Shown here in pieces: positions 52,201 to 59,807 of a DNA stretch of 64,000 nucleotides (positions within the stretch are counted from its first letter, which is position 1; every line of letters begins with the position of its first letter). The notes under the pieces are model-generated. The model was not told where the DNA came from, made no database searches, and saw only the letters and a list, made by a program, of their open reading frames with translations. The position numbers were made by a program, and so were the translations under genes. This DNA is from an uncultured Oscillospiraceae bacterium (GTDB lineage Bacteria > Bacillota > Clostridia > Oscillospirales > Oscillospiraceae): positions 41,250 to 105,249 of the forward strand of contig CANQFT010000005.1 of assembly GCA_947599925.1 (NCBI GenBank). Reading direction: 5' to 3'.

Positions 52201-52673
52201 GCGTGGGCCTTGGCCCCCTCGTAGTCCCCGGCGCGCAGTCTCCGGGGCAGTTCCCCGGCCAGACAGGCCGACAGGGCGATGAGGCCCTGGTGGTGGTCCC
52301 GCAGAAGGTCCATATCCACGCGGGGCTTCATGTAAAAGCCCTCCACATAGGCCATGGAGACCATGTAGGAGAGGTTTTTGTAGCCAGTCTCATTTTCGCA
52401 CAGCAGCACCAGATGCCGGGCCTCCAGGTCCAGACCGTGGTCCTTGTCAAAGCGGGTCCTGGGGGCCACATAGACCTCGCAGCCGATGATGGGGTGGATC
52501 CCGGCCTTTTTGCAGGCTTTGTAGAAGTCGATGGCGCCGTACATATTGCCGTGGTCGGTGATGGCGATGGAGGTCTGCCCCAGCTCCGCCAGCCGTCCGG
52601 CCAGCTTGTCGATGCGGCAGACGCCGTCCAGCAAGGAGTATTCCGTATGGACGTGCAGATGGCAAAAGCCCAT
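49203..52673 (-). CDS. dnaE: DNA polymerase III alpha subunit (DnaE)
   Basis: 1156 residues. N-terminal PHP domain (HLHVHTEYSLLDGVCRIDKL), polymerase core with active-site PDIDTDFCIRRRQEVIDYVA, GPGRGSAAGSIVSYCL and FNKAHAVSYAIVAYQTAW, then helix-hairpin-helix and an OB fold (VVTLAGVISAVKTKTTKNNS). In Firmicutes DnaE works beside PolC. It starts 29 bp after whiA ends; AGAGGTGAGCCCCT precedes the ATG. Confidence 0.97.
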   Translation of the reverse strand: MGFCHLHVHTEYSLLDGVCRIDKLAGRLAELGQTSIAITDHGNMYGAIDFYKACKKAGIHPIIGCEVYVAPRTRFDKDHGLDLEARHLVLLCENETGYKNLSYMVSMAYVEGFYMKPRVDMDLLRDHHQGLIALSACLAGELPRRLRAGDYEGAKAHAMEMAALFGPDHYYLELQDHGIPEQKQVAAGLIRIHQETGLPLVVTNDAHYLSAADAPTQDVLMCVQMGKTVDDPNRMKFETEEFYLKSEEQMAALFPDWPEAVSNTEKIARMCQLEFEFGKHHLPRFPLPQGWQDSWSYFQDLCRQGFALRYPQAPETYRRRRDYEMDVIREMGFVDYFLIVSDFIGYAKENGIPVGPGRGSAAGSIVSYCLRITEVDPMKYDLVFERFLNPGRVTMPDIDTDFCIRRRQEVIDYVARKYGQDRVSQIVTFGTLKARAAIRDCGRALSFPYAEVDAIAKEVPFALGMTLENALKLSKPLRERYEEDERVKKLVDTAMAVEGMPRNTSTHAAGVVITAQPVHSYVPLATNDGVPVTQYTMTTIEELGLLKMDFLGLRNITILDDAAQMVKREVPGFSLAQIPEDDKDVYDMLGQGRTAGVFQMESAGMTGVCVGLKPQSIEDITAIIALYRPGPMDSIPRFVACKQDPRLIVYKDPALEPILSVTYGCIVYQEQVIEIFRKLGGYSVSQADMVRRAMSKKKREQIEKERAAFVHGDPERGIPGCVANGIPAQAAEDIYQEIDAFAEYAFNKAHAVSYAIVAYQTAWFKCHYPRQYMAALLTSVLDSQDKVAEYIAECRDMGIALLPPDVNQSGAEFTVSGKDIRFGLAALKGVGRGFTEKVLQERERKGPFRSFTDFCARMYGYDLNRRALESLIRSGAFDSTGARRSQLMSVCDAVAGAVGEAHKQSLEGQFDLFGGGGEDTVTVPEIPLPDLPEYTQREKMLMEKEVTGLYLSGHPMDEYRHIARKKNAAPIGPILASFEGEEGQGPYRDGQVVTLAGVISAVKTKTTKNNSLMAYVTLEDDTGAMELLAFSRTLNQSGSYLKANFPVLVTGKLSVRDEKAPQLLCDTVLPLEDGTQAQPEPPARRLWIRLASGQDPHLQRVKSLFALFPGQDRAVLWLAAEGKKLGAQCELHPALLEELREVLGGENVVVKEADRP

Positions 52674-52702
52674 AGGGGCTCACCTCTTTCCTGTGGTCAA
52701 TG

Positions 52703-53602
52703 TCAGCACTCCCCAGCCAGGGCGACCAGTTTGCGGAGGCGGTGGTTCAGGCAGGACTTGGTGACCGGCGGGTCAAATTGCCCGGCCAACTCGCTCAGGG
52801 TGCTCTCCGGCTGGTCCAGGCGGAGGCGGGCGGTCTGCCGCAGTTTGTCCGGCAGGGAGGACAGCACCCCCGCCCGCTCCAGCTTTTCGATGGCGGCGAT
52901 CTGCTCCTGGGCGGCCTGGACCACCTTGTCCAGATTGTGGGCGTCGCAGTTGACCTGGCGGTTGGCGCCGTTGCGAAGGTCCTTTTCGATCTTGGCGGTC
53001 ATGACCTCCATGGCCGAGACGCCCGCGCCCAGCGCGGTGAGCATATCCTCCAGCTTGCCGCTTTGCTTGATGTAGGTAACGTAGTTCCCCTTGCGCCGGG
53101 CCTGCTTGGTCTCGAAGCCCAGCTCCCGGAGGATGACGGGGAAGGCCCGGCTGACGCCGATGTGCCCGGTGACCCACTCCAGATGGTAGTCCTTCTCCGG
53201 GTCAGTCACCGCGCCTCCGGCCAAAAATGCCCCGCGGCAAAAGCTGATCTTACAGCAGTCCTCCTCCACCACCGGGAAATTCACCGTCCGGGTCAGGGTC
53301 TGGCCCGGCTCGCCGCCGTAGGTCTGGTCCAGGAGGGACAGCTTGGCCGGATCCCGGATCAAAAACACCCGCTTGCCCGTCTCCTCCGGGCCGGGCCGGC
53401 GGTCAAAGTCCATGCGAAATGCCTTGTGGAACAGCTGGGGCAGACGGCGGGCGAAGGCGTCGGACTCGGTGACGATCCGCACCTCCTGGGCGGTCCAGTT
53501 GTTGCAAAACAACAGCACACCGTAGCACTCGGCCAGGGCGCAGCATTTCTTTGTCAGCTCGCGGCGGCAGATCTCCTCCTTGACCCTGGCGGAAAAGGTC
53601 AT
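52703..53602 (-). CDS. whiA: WhiA, sporulation/division regulator
   Basis: 299 residues with a LAGLIDADG-like N-terminal part (CRGAFLAGGAVTDPEKDYHL) and a C-terminal helix-turn-helix (SLPDKLRQTARLRLDQPEST, LSELAGQF, KSCLNHRLRKL). In Gram-positives WhiA is linked to cell division. The ATG at 53602 follows GGGAGGAGCGGGCC. It lies in the conserved murB-rapZ-yvcK-whiA cluster. Confidence 0.96.
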   Translation of the reverse strand: MTFSARVKEEICRRELTKKCCALAECYGVLLFCNNWTAQEVRIVTESDAFARRLPQLFHKAFRMDFDRRPGPEETGKRVFLIRDPAKLSLLDQTYGGEPGQTLTRTVNFPVVEEDCCKISFCRGAFLAGGAVTDPEKDYHLEWVTGHIGVSRAFPVILRELGFETKQARRKGNYVTYIKQSGKLEDMLTALGAGVSAMEVMTAKIEKDLRNGANRQVNCDAHNLDKVVQAAQEQIAAIEKLERAGVLSSLPDKLRQTARLRLDQPESTLSELAGQFDPPVTKSCLNHRLRKLVALAGEC

Positions 53603-53624
53603 GGCCCGCTCCTCCCTTCTCACC

Positions 53625-54617
53625 TCAAAAGACCTTGGTCTGCGCCCGCTGGCGGTAGAGCTCCACCACCGCCTCCCCCAACCGCTGCGGGTCGTGGCGG
53701 GCGTAGGCCCCGTCCCGGTCGGCCAGGGGACACGCCACCGTCTCCACCCCCAGCGCCGCCAGGCGGTCTTTGTCCACCGCGATGGGCTGGGCGCCCTCGG
53801 CCCGGTAGCGCTCCAAAAGTTCCGGCGACAGCGGCGCGCTGTTGCAAAGGCACACGTCCAGCCCGCCGAGGCCGTGGTCCATCAGGGCCAGAACGTGGTC
53901 GGCGGCGGTCATGTTCTCCGTCTCCCCGTCCTGGGTCATGATGTTGCAGATGTAGACTTTCATGGCCTTGGACCCGGCAATGGCCTGGGCCACTCCGTCC
54001 ACCAGCAGGTTGGGGATGACGCTGGTATAGAGGCTGCCCGGACCCAGCAAAATAAGGTCGGCCTGGCCGATGGCCTCCACCACCGCGGGCAGGGCCGCGG
54101 GGCGCTCCGGCAGAAGCCGCACCCGGTGGATGCGGCAGTCCTGGGACTTTTTGAAGTCGCAAATGCTGGACTCCCCCACCACCGTGGCGCCGTTTTCAAA
54201 CACGGCCTCCAACTGCACATCGGCGTTGGTCACCGGAAGCACCCGGCCGGAGATGGCCAGCACCTGGCTCATTTTGGCCACGGCCTGGTCGAAGGAGTCG
54301 GAGATGCCGTTGAGGGCGGCCAACAGCAGATTGCCAAAGGCCTGTCCGCTGAGGGACCCCTCCGTGAAACGGTAGGCCAGCAGCCGGCTCATCACCGGCT
54401 CCACGTTGGCCAGGGCCTGCATACAGTTTCGGATGTCGCCCGGCGGCGGCATACCCAAGTCCTGCCGCAGTACGCCGGATCCGCCGCCGTCGTCGGCCAC
54501 GGTGACGATGGCCGTGAGGTCCCGCACCCTTGTCTTGAGGCCGCGAAGCATGGTGGAAAGGCCGTTTCCGCCGCCAATGGCCACCACCCGCGGCCCGCTT
54601 TGCTTCTCTCTGTCCAT
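53625..54617 (-). CDS. yvcK: YvcK/GlmR family regulator of cell-wall precursor flux
   Basis: 330 residues: VVAIGGGNGLSTMLRGLK, TVADDGGGSGVLRQDLG and GDIRNCMQALA in the N-terminal half and LGPGSLYTSVIPNLLV later, typical of the CofD-like UPF0052 group. YvcK binds UDP-GlcNAc and stimulates GlmS in Bacillus; it is a PrkC substrate there. The gap to rapZ is 3 bp. Confidence 0.95.
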   Translation of the reverse strand: MDREKQSGPRVVAIGGGNGLSTMLRGLKTRVRDLTAIVTVADDGGGSGVLRQDLGMPPPGDIRNCMQALANVEPVMSRLLAYRFTEGSLSGQAFGNLLLAALNGISDSFDQAVAKMSQVLAISGRVLPVTNADVQLEAVFENGATVVGESSICDFKKSQDCRIHRVRLLPERPAALPAVVEAIGQADLILLGPGSLYTSVIPNLLVDGVAQAIAGSKAMKVYICNIMTQDGETENMTAADHVLALMDHGLGGLDVCLCNSAPLSPELLERYRAEGAQPIAVDKDRLAALGVETVACPLADRDGAYARHDPQRLGEAVVELYRQRAQTKVF

Positions 54618-54620
54618 GGC

Positions 54621-55481
54621 TCAGGCCCTCGTCATGTCCCGGTGGTTCTCGCTGGCGTTGTAGCCCTTTTGCCGGATGAAGTCGGCCAGGGCGCGGGTGA
54701 CGAACACCGAGCGGTGCCGCCCGCCGGTACAGCCCACGGCGATGACCAGCGCCGTCTTGCCCTCCTCCACATAGAGGGGCAGCAGAAAGCTCATCAGGTC
54801 CTCCAGATGGCGCAGCAGGTCGCCGGTCTGCCGGTAGCCCACCAGAAAGCCGCGGATGTCCTCGTCCAGCCCGGTCTTGTCCCGGAGTTCGGCGATGTAG
54901 AAGGGGTTTGGCAGACACCGCACGTCAAAGACCAGGTCCGCTTCGATGGGGATGCCGTATTTGAACCCAAAGGACACCACGCTGACGCTCATCTCCGGCA
55001 TGGCGCCGGGGTCGCCAAAGAGCCGCAGTACCTCGCCTTTGAGCTTGGCGGTGGAGAGCGCGGTGGTGTCGATGATATACTCCGCCCGCCGCCGGACCTC
55101 CGCCAGCGCCGTCCGCTCCAGCTCCACCGCTTGGGGAAGGGTACGCCCGTCTTTCGCCAGAGGATGGGACCGGCGGGTCTCCTTGTAGCGCTTGATGATG
55201 GTCTCGGTGCTGGCCTCCACAAAGAGGATCTTGTGGCCGCAGCGCATACTCTCCAGCTGGTCCAGGGCGTCAAACAGGGCGTCGAAGGTCTGGCCGCCCC
55301 GGATGTCTGTGACCAGGGCCACGCGCTCGTATTTCCCAGGGCTCGCCATGCACAGCTGGGCCAGCGGCGCGATCAGTTGGGCGGGGAGGTTGTCCACGCA
55401 GTAAAAGCCCATGTCCTCCAAAAAGGACGCCACCTTGCTCTTTCCAGCCCCCGAAAGGCCGGAGACGATGATAAATTCCAT
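54621..55481 (-). CDS. rapZ: RapZ/YvcJ nucleotide-binding protein
   Basis: 286 residues with P-loop GLSGAGKSKVAS at residues 8-19 and DNLPAQLIAP, and a C-terminal domain ending VAIGCTGGRHRSVF-like (VIAVGCTGGRHRSVFVTRAL). E. coli RapZ controls glmS mRNA; in Firmicutes YvcJ is a GTPase in the same pathway group as YvcK. It is 15 bp after murB. Confidence 0.96.
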   Translation of the reverse strand: MEFIIVSGLSGAGKSKVASFLEDMGFYCVDNLPAQLIAPLAQLCMASPGKYERVALVTDIRGGQTFDALFDALDQLESMRCGHKILFVEASTETIIKRYKETRRSHPLAKDGRTLPQAVELERTALAEVRRRAEYIIDTTALSTAKLKGEVLRLFGDPGAMPEMSVSVVSFGFKYGIPIEADLVFDVRCLPNPFYIAELRDKTGLDEDIRGFLVGYRQTGDLLRHLEDLMSFLLPLYVEEGKTALVIAVGCTGGRHRSVFVTRALADFIRQKGYNASENHRDMTRA

Positions 55482-55496
55482 GGGGTCCGTCCTCCC

Positions 55497-56399
55497 TCAC
55501 CGCAAAATTTCCACTTCCGGCTCCAGCATGACGCCTGTGCGGTCCAGCACCTTGGAGCGCACCTGGGCCATCAGTTCCAGCACGTCGGCGCAGGTGGCGC
55601 CGCCGCGGTTGATCACAAATCCGCTGTGCTTTTCCGACACCTGGGCCCCGCCGACCTGAAAGCCCTTGAGCCCGCACTCCTCGATGAGCGCGGCGGCAAA
55701 ATACTCCTGGGGCCGCTTGAAGGTGGAGCCGGCGCTGGGGTATTCCACCGGCTGTTTCTCCCTCCGGCGGCGGGCAAGCTCCGCCATGTCGCCGCGGATC
55801 TCCGTCTCCTGCCCGTGGCGCAGACGAAAGAGAGCCCCGGTGATGAGCCAGGGCTGTTTGCAAAAAACACTGCGGCGGTACGAGAAGTCGCACTCCGCCG
55901 CCGTAGCCCAGCAGAGCCGCCCCGCCAGGTCCAGATAGTCCACCCGCTCCAGCACCCGGCTGATCTCCCCGCCGTAGGCCCCGGCGTTCATCCGCACCGC
56001 GCCGCCCACGCTGCCGGGGATGCCGGAGGCGAACTCCAGCCCCGTCAGACAGTGGTCGGCGGCAAAATTGGCCAGTTTGGACAGCAGTACGCCGCTTTGG
56101 ACATAAATGCCCGTGTCGTCCTCCAGGCGCATGGTCTGCTCCAGCTTGGCGGTGGAGAGGACCACGCCGTCATAGCCCTCGTCGCTCACCAGTAAATTGG
56201 AGCCGTTGCCCAAAAAGAAGGGCCGGACGCCCTTTTCGTGGCACAGCCTGAGCACGTCCCCGGCCTCTTGGGGCGTCTTGGGGCAGAACATCCACCGGGC
56301 CGGGCCGCCGATGCGAAAGGTGGTGTGGCGGGACATGGGCTCGTTCTCCAACAGCTCCACCTCAGGCAGCAGCCCGCGCAGTTCCAGGGCGCTTTCCAT
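55497..56399 (-). CDS. murB: UDP-N-acetylenolpyruvoylglucosamine reductase
   Basis: Reduces UDP-GlcNAc-enolpyruvate to UDP-MurNAc with NADPH; FAD enzyme. 300 residues: NEPMSRHTTFRIGGPARWM, PFFLGNGSNLLVSDEGYDG, SGIPGSVGGAVRMNAGAYGG, YRRSVF (catalytic Ser/Tyr region) and STFKRPQEYFAAALIEECGL. This is the type IIa/IIb form with short insert. ATG at 56399 follows GGGAGGTGAGGAC. First gene of the murB-rapZ-yvcK-whiA operon. Confidence 0.96.
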   Translation of the reverse strand: MESALELRGLLPEVELLENEPMSRHTTFRIGGPARWMFCPKTPQEAGDVLRLCHEKGVRPFFLGNGSNLLVSDEGYDGVVLSTAKLEQTMRLEDDTGIYVQSGVLLSKLANFAADHCLTGLEFASGIPGSVGGAVRMNAGAYGGEISRVLERVDYLDLAGRLCWATAAECDFSYRRSVFCKQPWLITGALFRLRHGQETEIRGDMAELARRRREKQPVEYPSAGSTFKRPQEYFAAALIEECGLKGFQVGGAQVSEKHSGFVINRGGATCADVLELMAQVRSKVLDRTGVMLEPEVEILR

Positions 56400-56431
56400 G
56401 TCCTCACCTCCCACGGCCCATTTTCAGTTTG

Positions 56432-56437
56432 ATTATA
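56432..56437 (-). promoter_or_regulatory. Extended -10 promoter of the murB operon
   Basis: Minus-strand TATAAT preceded by TGT (extended -10, TGnTATAAT). The hexamer 17 bp upstream, TTCTAT, is weak. Start would be about 56425, 26 bp before the ATG. Confidence 0.6.
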
Positions 56438-56533
56438 ACAAATTTTTCTCTCAAATAGAATACCCTGACAGGTTTTTTTTCGTCGTTGCGGGTCAAACTA
56501 TTCCCGTCCGACCAAAGAGAGGAGGAAGCGAGC

Positions 56534-56758
56534 GTGATTCTCGATAAGATCGCCCTGGTCCTGTCCATCATCGGCGGGATCAACTGGGGCAGCGTGGGCC
56601 TGTTCCGCTTCGACCTGGTGGCCTTCCTCTGCGGAGGCGCCACCTCGCCGCTGGCGCGGGTCATCTACGTCCTGGTGGGCCTTTCCGCCCTGTGGTGCAT
56701 CACCCTGCTGTTCCGGGACACCGAGAGCGGCGCCAACCGCGGGACCCAGGCCGCGTAA
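56534..56758 (+). CDS. DUF378 small membrane protein
   Basis: 74 residues of the DUF378 (YuzA) family: ILDKIALVLSIIGGINWGSV, GLFRFDLVAFLCGG and ARVIYVLVGLSALWCI. Two membrane helices with the conserved GGINWG motif. Function unknown. The GTG at 56534 follows GAGAGGAGGAAGCGAGC. Confidence 0.9.
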   Translation: MILDKIALVLSIIGGINWGSVGLFRFDLVAFLCGGATSPLARVIYVLVGLSALWCITLLFRDTESGANRGTQAA

Positions 56759-56795
56759 GTTCAAAACACGGGGCGCCCAGAGCGCCTCACCCACA

Positions 56796-56836
56796 GCCTG
56801 TCAAGGAAGGGGCAGCGCCCCCTCCTTGACAGGCTT
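56796..56836 (+). terminator. Terminator after the DUF378 gene
   Basis: Long stem (arm AGCCTGTCAAGGAAGGGGC, one bulge) with a 3-base loop, then TTTTTGCG. The GTCAAGGAAG arm and TTTTTGCG tail resemble the hairpins of the repeat family at 16.0, 21.2 and 48.1 kb. Confidence 0.85.
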
Positions 56837-56867
56837 TTTGCGCCTCGCCCCGCCGCTGTGAAAAATC

Positions 56868-56886
56868 TTTATCGAAATTCGATAAA
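56868..56886. promoter_or_regulatory. 19-bp palindromic operator
   Basis: TTTATCGAAATTCGATAAA is a perfect palindrome around a central base, ending 6 bp before the -35 box of the following promoter. The small HTH regulator encoded two genes downstream is the natural candidate to bind it. Confidence 0.7.
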
Positions 56887-56892
56887 AATATC

Positions 56893-56921
56893 TTGACAAA
56901 CAATAACTGCGGTGGTAGTAT
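56893..56921 (+). promoter_or_regulatory. Sigma-A promoter of the DUF2975/HTH module
   Basis: TTGACA (56893-56898), 17 bp, TAGTAT (56916-56921). Transcription would start near 56928, 16 bp before the ATG. Confidence 0.82.
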
Positions 56922-56943
56922 CTGGCTCGAGGAGGGATGGGAA

Positions 56944-57504
56944 ATGGAACGGAAAAAGCTGGCCGATGTCCTGCGGGCGCTGGTGACTGTGGTCTTTGTG
57001 TGCAACCTGGCGGCGCTTCCCCTGGTGCCGGGGTTGGTGGGCATCGGCGCCGACGGCGGCATGGGGGCCCTGTGGACCCTCGCCGACGGCGCCTTTTACC
57101 ACACCTTGGCCTTTTTCACCGTGTGCTGGCAGTACCTGTGGCGGGTCTGGCGGAACGGGTATACCGCCGTGCTGACGGCCTTTTTGCTCTTTTGCGGGGT
57201 CAACACCGCCCTCATTCTCTGGCAGGCGCGGCGGGTGCTGAACACCGTGGTGGCCGGGCTCCCCTTTCAGCGCGCCAACGCCCGGAGCATGAGGCGGGCG
57301 GCGGTCTCCTTCGGCCTCATCTCCCTGATGGCCCTGGGCCGGACGGTGTGGGGGCTTTTCTACTACCGCTCCGCCGCGCCGCTTTTCACCTATAACGCCC
57401 TGTTCGTCCCCGTATTCGGCATGGGCTGTCTGCTTTGCCTTGTGATGTCGGCGCTGTTTGACCAGGCCGCTGTTCTGAAAGAGGACAGCGACCTGACCAT
57501 CTGA
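56944..57504 (+). CDS. DUF2975 membrane protein
   Basis: 186 residues with four membrane segments (about 8-30, 46-68, 82-101, 150-172). The central cytosolic LPFQRANARSMRRAAVSFGL motif is typical of DUF2975, whose members are almost always followed by a small HTH regulator, as here. Function is unknown. ATG at 56944 follows GGAGGGATGGGAA; the frame is open to 56893. Confidence 0.85.
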   Translation: MERKKLADVLRALVTVVFVCNLAALPLVPGLVGIGADGGMGALWTLADGAFYHTLAFFTVCWQYLWRVWRNGYTAVLTAFLLFCGVNTALILWQARRVLNTVVAGLPFQRANARSMRRAAVSFGLISLMALGRTVWGLFYYRSAAPLFTYNALFVPVFGMGCLLCLVMSALFDQAAVLKEDSDLTI

Positions 57505-57518
57505 GAGGGGGCGGCGGG

Positions 57519-57740
57519 ATGCCCATCGTGGTGAATCTGGACGTGATGATGGCCCGGCGGAAGATGACGCTGAACCAGCTGGCCGGGGAGGTGGGCCTGA
57601 CCCTGGCCAACCTCTCCATCCTGAAAAACAGCCACGCCAAGGCGGTGCGCTTTTCCACGCTGGAGGCCATCTGCCGCGCTCTGGACTGTCAGCCGGGAGA
57701 CATTTTGGAATTTCGGAAAGAGGTGACGGACCGTGCTTGA
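57519..57740 (+). CDS. Small XRE/YozG-type HTH regulator
   Basis: 73 residues: MPIVVNLDVMMARRKMTLNQ, LAGEVGLTLANLSILKNSHA and TLEAICRALDCQPGDILEF form a complete helix-turn-helix of the Cro/C1 YozG type, always next to DUF2975. It probably regulates its own operon through the palindrome at 56868-56886. It overlaps the next gene by 8 bp. Confidence 0.9.
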   Translation: MPIVVNLDVMMARRKMTLNQLAGEVGLTLANLSILKNSHAKAVRFSTLEAICRALDCQPGDILEFRKEVTDRA

Positions 57741-58284
57741 CGCTTCGGATGGAAAGCGGCTGGGCGGCTTCGCGGCGGGACACTTCGGGCTGTCCCTGGT
57801 GTGCTTCATGGCGATGATGTGCGAGCCGGCGCACTGGAGCCTCTGGTCGTCCGTATGGCCCACTCTGCTGGTGACGGGACTGGCCTTTCTGCTCCTCTAC
57901 TTCTCCGTGGGGGCGCTCCTGGGCGCCGTCGCACCCTGGGCGCGGGTGTCCACCCCTGGGGAACTGCGGCGGTCCCTGGCCCTCCAGGTGAGCGTGGCCT
58001 GGCTCTGGGGCGGGCTGGTCCTGCTGGCGCTCTCTTCGCCCAACGCCCTGTCCGCTCTGGTCTGGCTGATCTTGCCCACCTTCGTCCTGGCCTTCCCCTC
58101 CAGCTATTTTTTCCTGTGCATGGTGAATATGATCTCCTCCGACGCCGTGCTCCCCAGCGGCGTGGGCGTCATCTGTGTCATGCTGCTGGCGGGGCTGCTG
58201 CCGCCGCTATTTTATAACCTGGGAAATTTCTGCGTCAGCCGGAGAAAAGCGGCGGCGGGTGCCAAGGGGCCGGAGGCGGAGTGA
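57733..58284 (+). CDS. Polytopic membrane protein of the DUF2975 module
   Basis: 183 residues, about five membrane segments, no recognised domain. Starts at a GTG that overlaps the HTH gene by 8 bp, so it is translated with it. The last residues are charged (RRKAAAGAKGPEAE). I cannot assign a function. Confidence 0.72.
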   Translation: MLDASDGKRLGGFAAGHFGLSLVCFMAMMCEPAHWSLWSSVWPTLLVTGLAFLLLYFSVGALLGAVAPWARVSTPGELRRSLALQVSVAWLWGGLVLLALSSPNALSALVWLILPTFVLAFPSSYFFLCMVNMISSDAVLPSGVGVICVMLLAGLLPPLFYNLGNFCVSRRKAAAGAKGPEAE

Positions 58285-58302
58285 GCGCGCCCCAGACGCG
58301 CG

Positions 58303-58340
58303 AAAAGGACGGTGCGGGACCTCCCGCGCCGTCCTTTTTT
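58303..58340 (+). terminator. Terminator of the DUF2975 operon
   Basis: Stem AAAAGGACGG..GCGGGA with TCCCGC..CCGTCCTTTT, followed by TTTTTTG. It also faces the 3' end of the histidine kinase gene. Confidence 0.85.
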
Positions 58341-58353
58341 GTGTGGCGTCCCC

Positions 58354-59772
58354 TCACTCCCCCAGAGGCAGGCGAATGGTGACGATACAGCCGCCGCCGG
58401 GGGCGTTGGCCAGTTCCAGGGTGCCGCCGTGACGGGTGATGATCTCGTCGCACACCGCCAGGCCGATCCCGCTGCCGCGGGCCTTGGACGAGCCCTTGTA
58501 GAACTTGTACTTCACATGGGGCAGCTCGTCCTCCGGGATGCCGGGGCCGTAGTCCCGGATGGTGATGACCACGTCGTTTTCTTCCCGGCGGATGGCCGAT
58601 TCGATCCTCTGGCCGGAGCCGCCGTGCTTGGCGGCGTTGTCCAGAATGTTGCAAAAGACCTGCCGCAGACGCTGGGGGTCGGCGTCCAGAGGCGGAAATT
58701 CCTCGTCGCAGTCGGTATGGGTCAGGGTGATCCCCTCGCGGCGGAAAAACTCCCGGTAGGTATACACCGCGTCCTCCAGCTCCGCCTTGATGTCCACAGG
58801 CTCGATGGAGAGGGTGAAGCGGCCGTCCTCGATGCGGGAGAACTCCAACAGCTCCTCCACCATGTTGGTCAGCCTTCTGGCCTCGGAGACGATGATGCCC
58901 AGGCCCTTTTGTATGTCCTCCTCATCCTTTACCTCGCCGCTGGCCATGGTCTCGGCCCAGCCGTTGATCGCGGTCAGCGGGGTACGCAGCTCGTGGGAGA
59001 CGGAGGAGATGAACTCGCTTTTCAGCTTCTCGGCCTGGTCGATCTTCAGCGACATATCGTTGATGGCGTCGATGAGGTCGCCGATCTCGTCCTGGGAGGT
59101 CTTTTCCATCTGGATGCCGTAGCTTCCGCCGGCGATGCGCTGGGCGATGTCGGTGATACCGGCCACGGGGACCACGATGGAGCGGACAAAGTAGAGGTTG
59201 GAGAAATAGACCACCAAGATCATCACAAGGCCCACAGCCATGGCCAGACAGACCACCAGCGCAATCTGCCGGTCCACCAGCTTCAAAGATGTGACGATCC
59301 GCACCACCCCCACCACCGAGCCGTCATAGACGGTGGGCGAGGAGACGCACATGATATGCTCGCCGGTGTTGGGGTCGGTGCCGGACCAGTGCTGGATGCT
59401 CTGGGTCTCCACCGCCTTGGCGATCTCCGGCGTGTCGGGCATGGAGCCGGCGGTGAGGCCGTAGGAGGAGTACTGGATGCGGCCATAGGCGCTGAGGAAC
59501 TGGATCTCCAGCCGCCCCTTGTCCTCAAACTCGGAGACATAGGTGGCGGCGCGGTTGTTGTACTCGGTCTCGGTGAAGTTGCGGAACGACTGCGTGGCGA
59601 TGCTGATCCTGGTGTCCAGGCCGGAGGAGACGGTGGAGTAGTAAAAGCTGGCCATGGCCAGGGAAAAGACGGACACACCCAGAAACACCACCAGCAGCAC
59701 CACGCCCAGGGAGTTGATCATCCACCGGCGGCGGATGGATTGGGTGCGCGCTTTTTTGGGTGCCTTGCCCAT
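58354..59772 (-). CDS. Membrane sensor histidine kinase
   Basis: 472 residues: membrane segments at about 19-41 and 169-190 with an extracytoplasmic sensor between, HAMP (about 191-245), HisKA with His260 in SVSHELRTPLTAING, and HATPase motifs NILDNAAKHGG, DYGPGIPEDELP and GSGIGLAVCDEI. Signal unknown. It is third in an operon with a lipoprotein and its response regulator; the lipoprotein may take part in sensing. Confidence 0.94.
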   Translation of the reverse strand: MGKAPKKARTQSIRRRWMINSLGVVLLVVFLGVSVFSLAMASFYYSTVSSGLDTRISIATQSFRNFTETEYNNRAATYVSEFEDKGRLEIQFLSAYGRIQYSSYGLTAGSMPDTPEIAKAVETQSIQHWSGTDPNTGEHIMCVSSPTVYDGSVVGVVRIVTSLKLVDRQIALVVCLAMAVGLVMILVVYFSNLYFVRSIVVPVAGITDIAQRIAGGSYGIQMEKTSQDEIGDLIDAINDMSLKIDQAEKLKSEFISSVSHELRTPLTAINGWAETMASGEVKDEEDIQKGLGIIVSEARRLTNMVEELLEFSRIEDGRFTLSIEPVDIKAELEDAVYTYREFFRREGITLTHTDCDEEFPPLDADPQRLRQVFCNILDNAAKHGGSGQRIESAIRREENDVVITIRDYGPGIPEDELPHVKYKFYKGSSKARGSGIGLAVCDEIITRHGGTLELANAPGGGCIVTIRLPLGE

Positions 59773-59807
59773 GCTGTCTCCTCCTCTCCTTGTCTGTCAG
59801 GGCCGGT

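Noticed and set aside
49278..53075. 1265-residue plus-strand open frame opposite dnaE and whiA
   Set aside because: Antisense of real codons with G/C third positions; its translation is Gly/Val/Leu/His-rich without any motif.
53580..56195. 871-residue plus-strand open frame opposite yvcK, rapZ and murB
   Set aside because: Shadow of three well-defined minus-strand genes.
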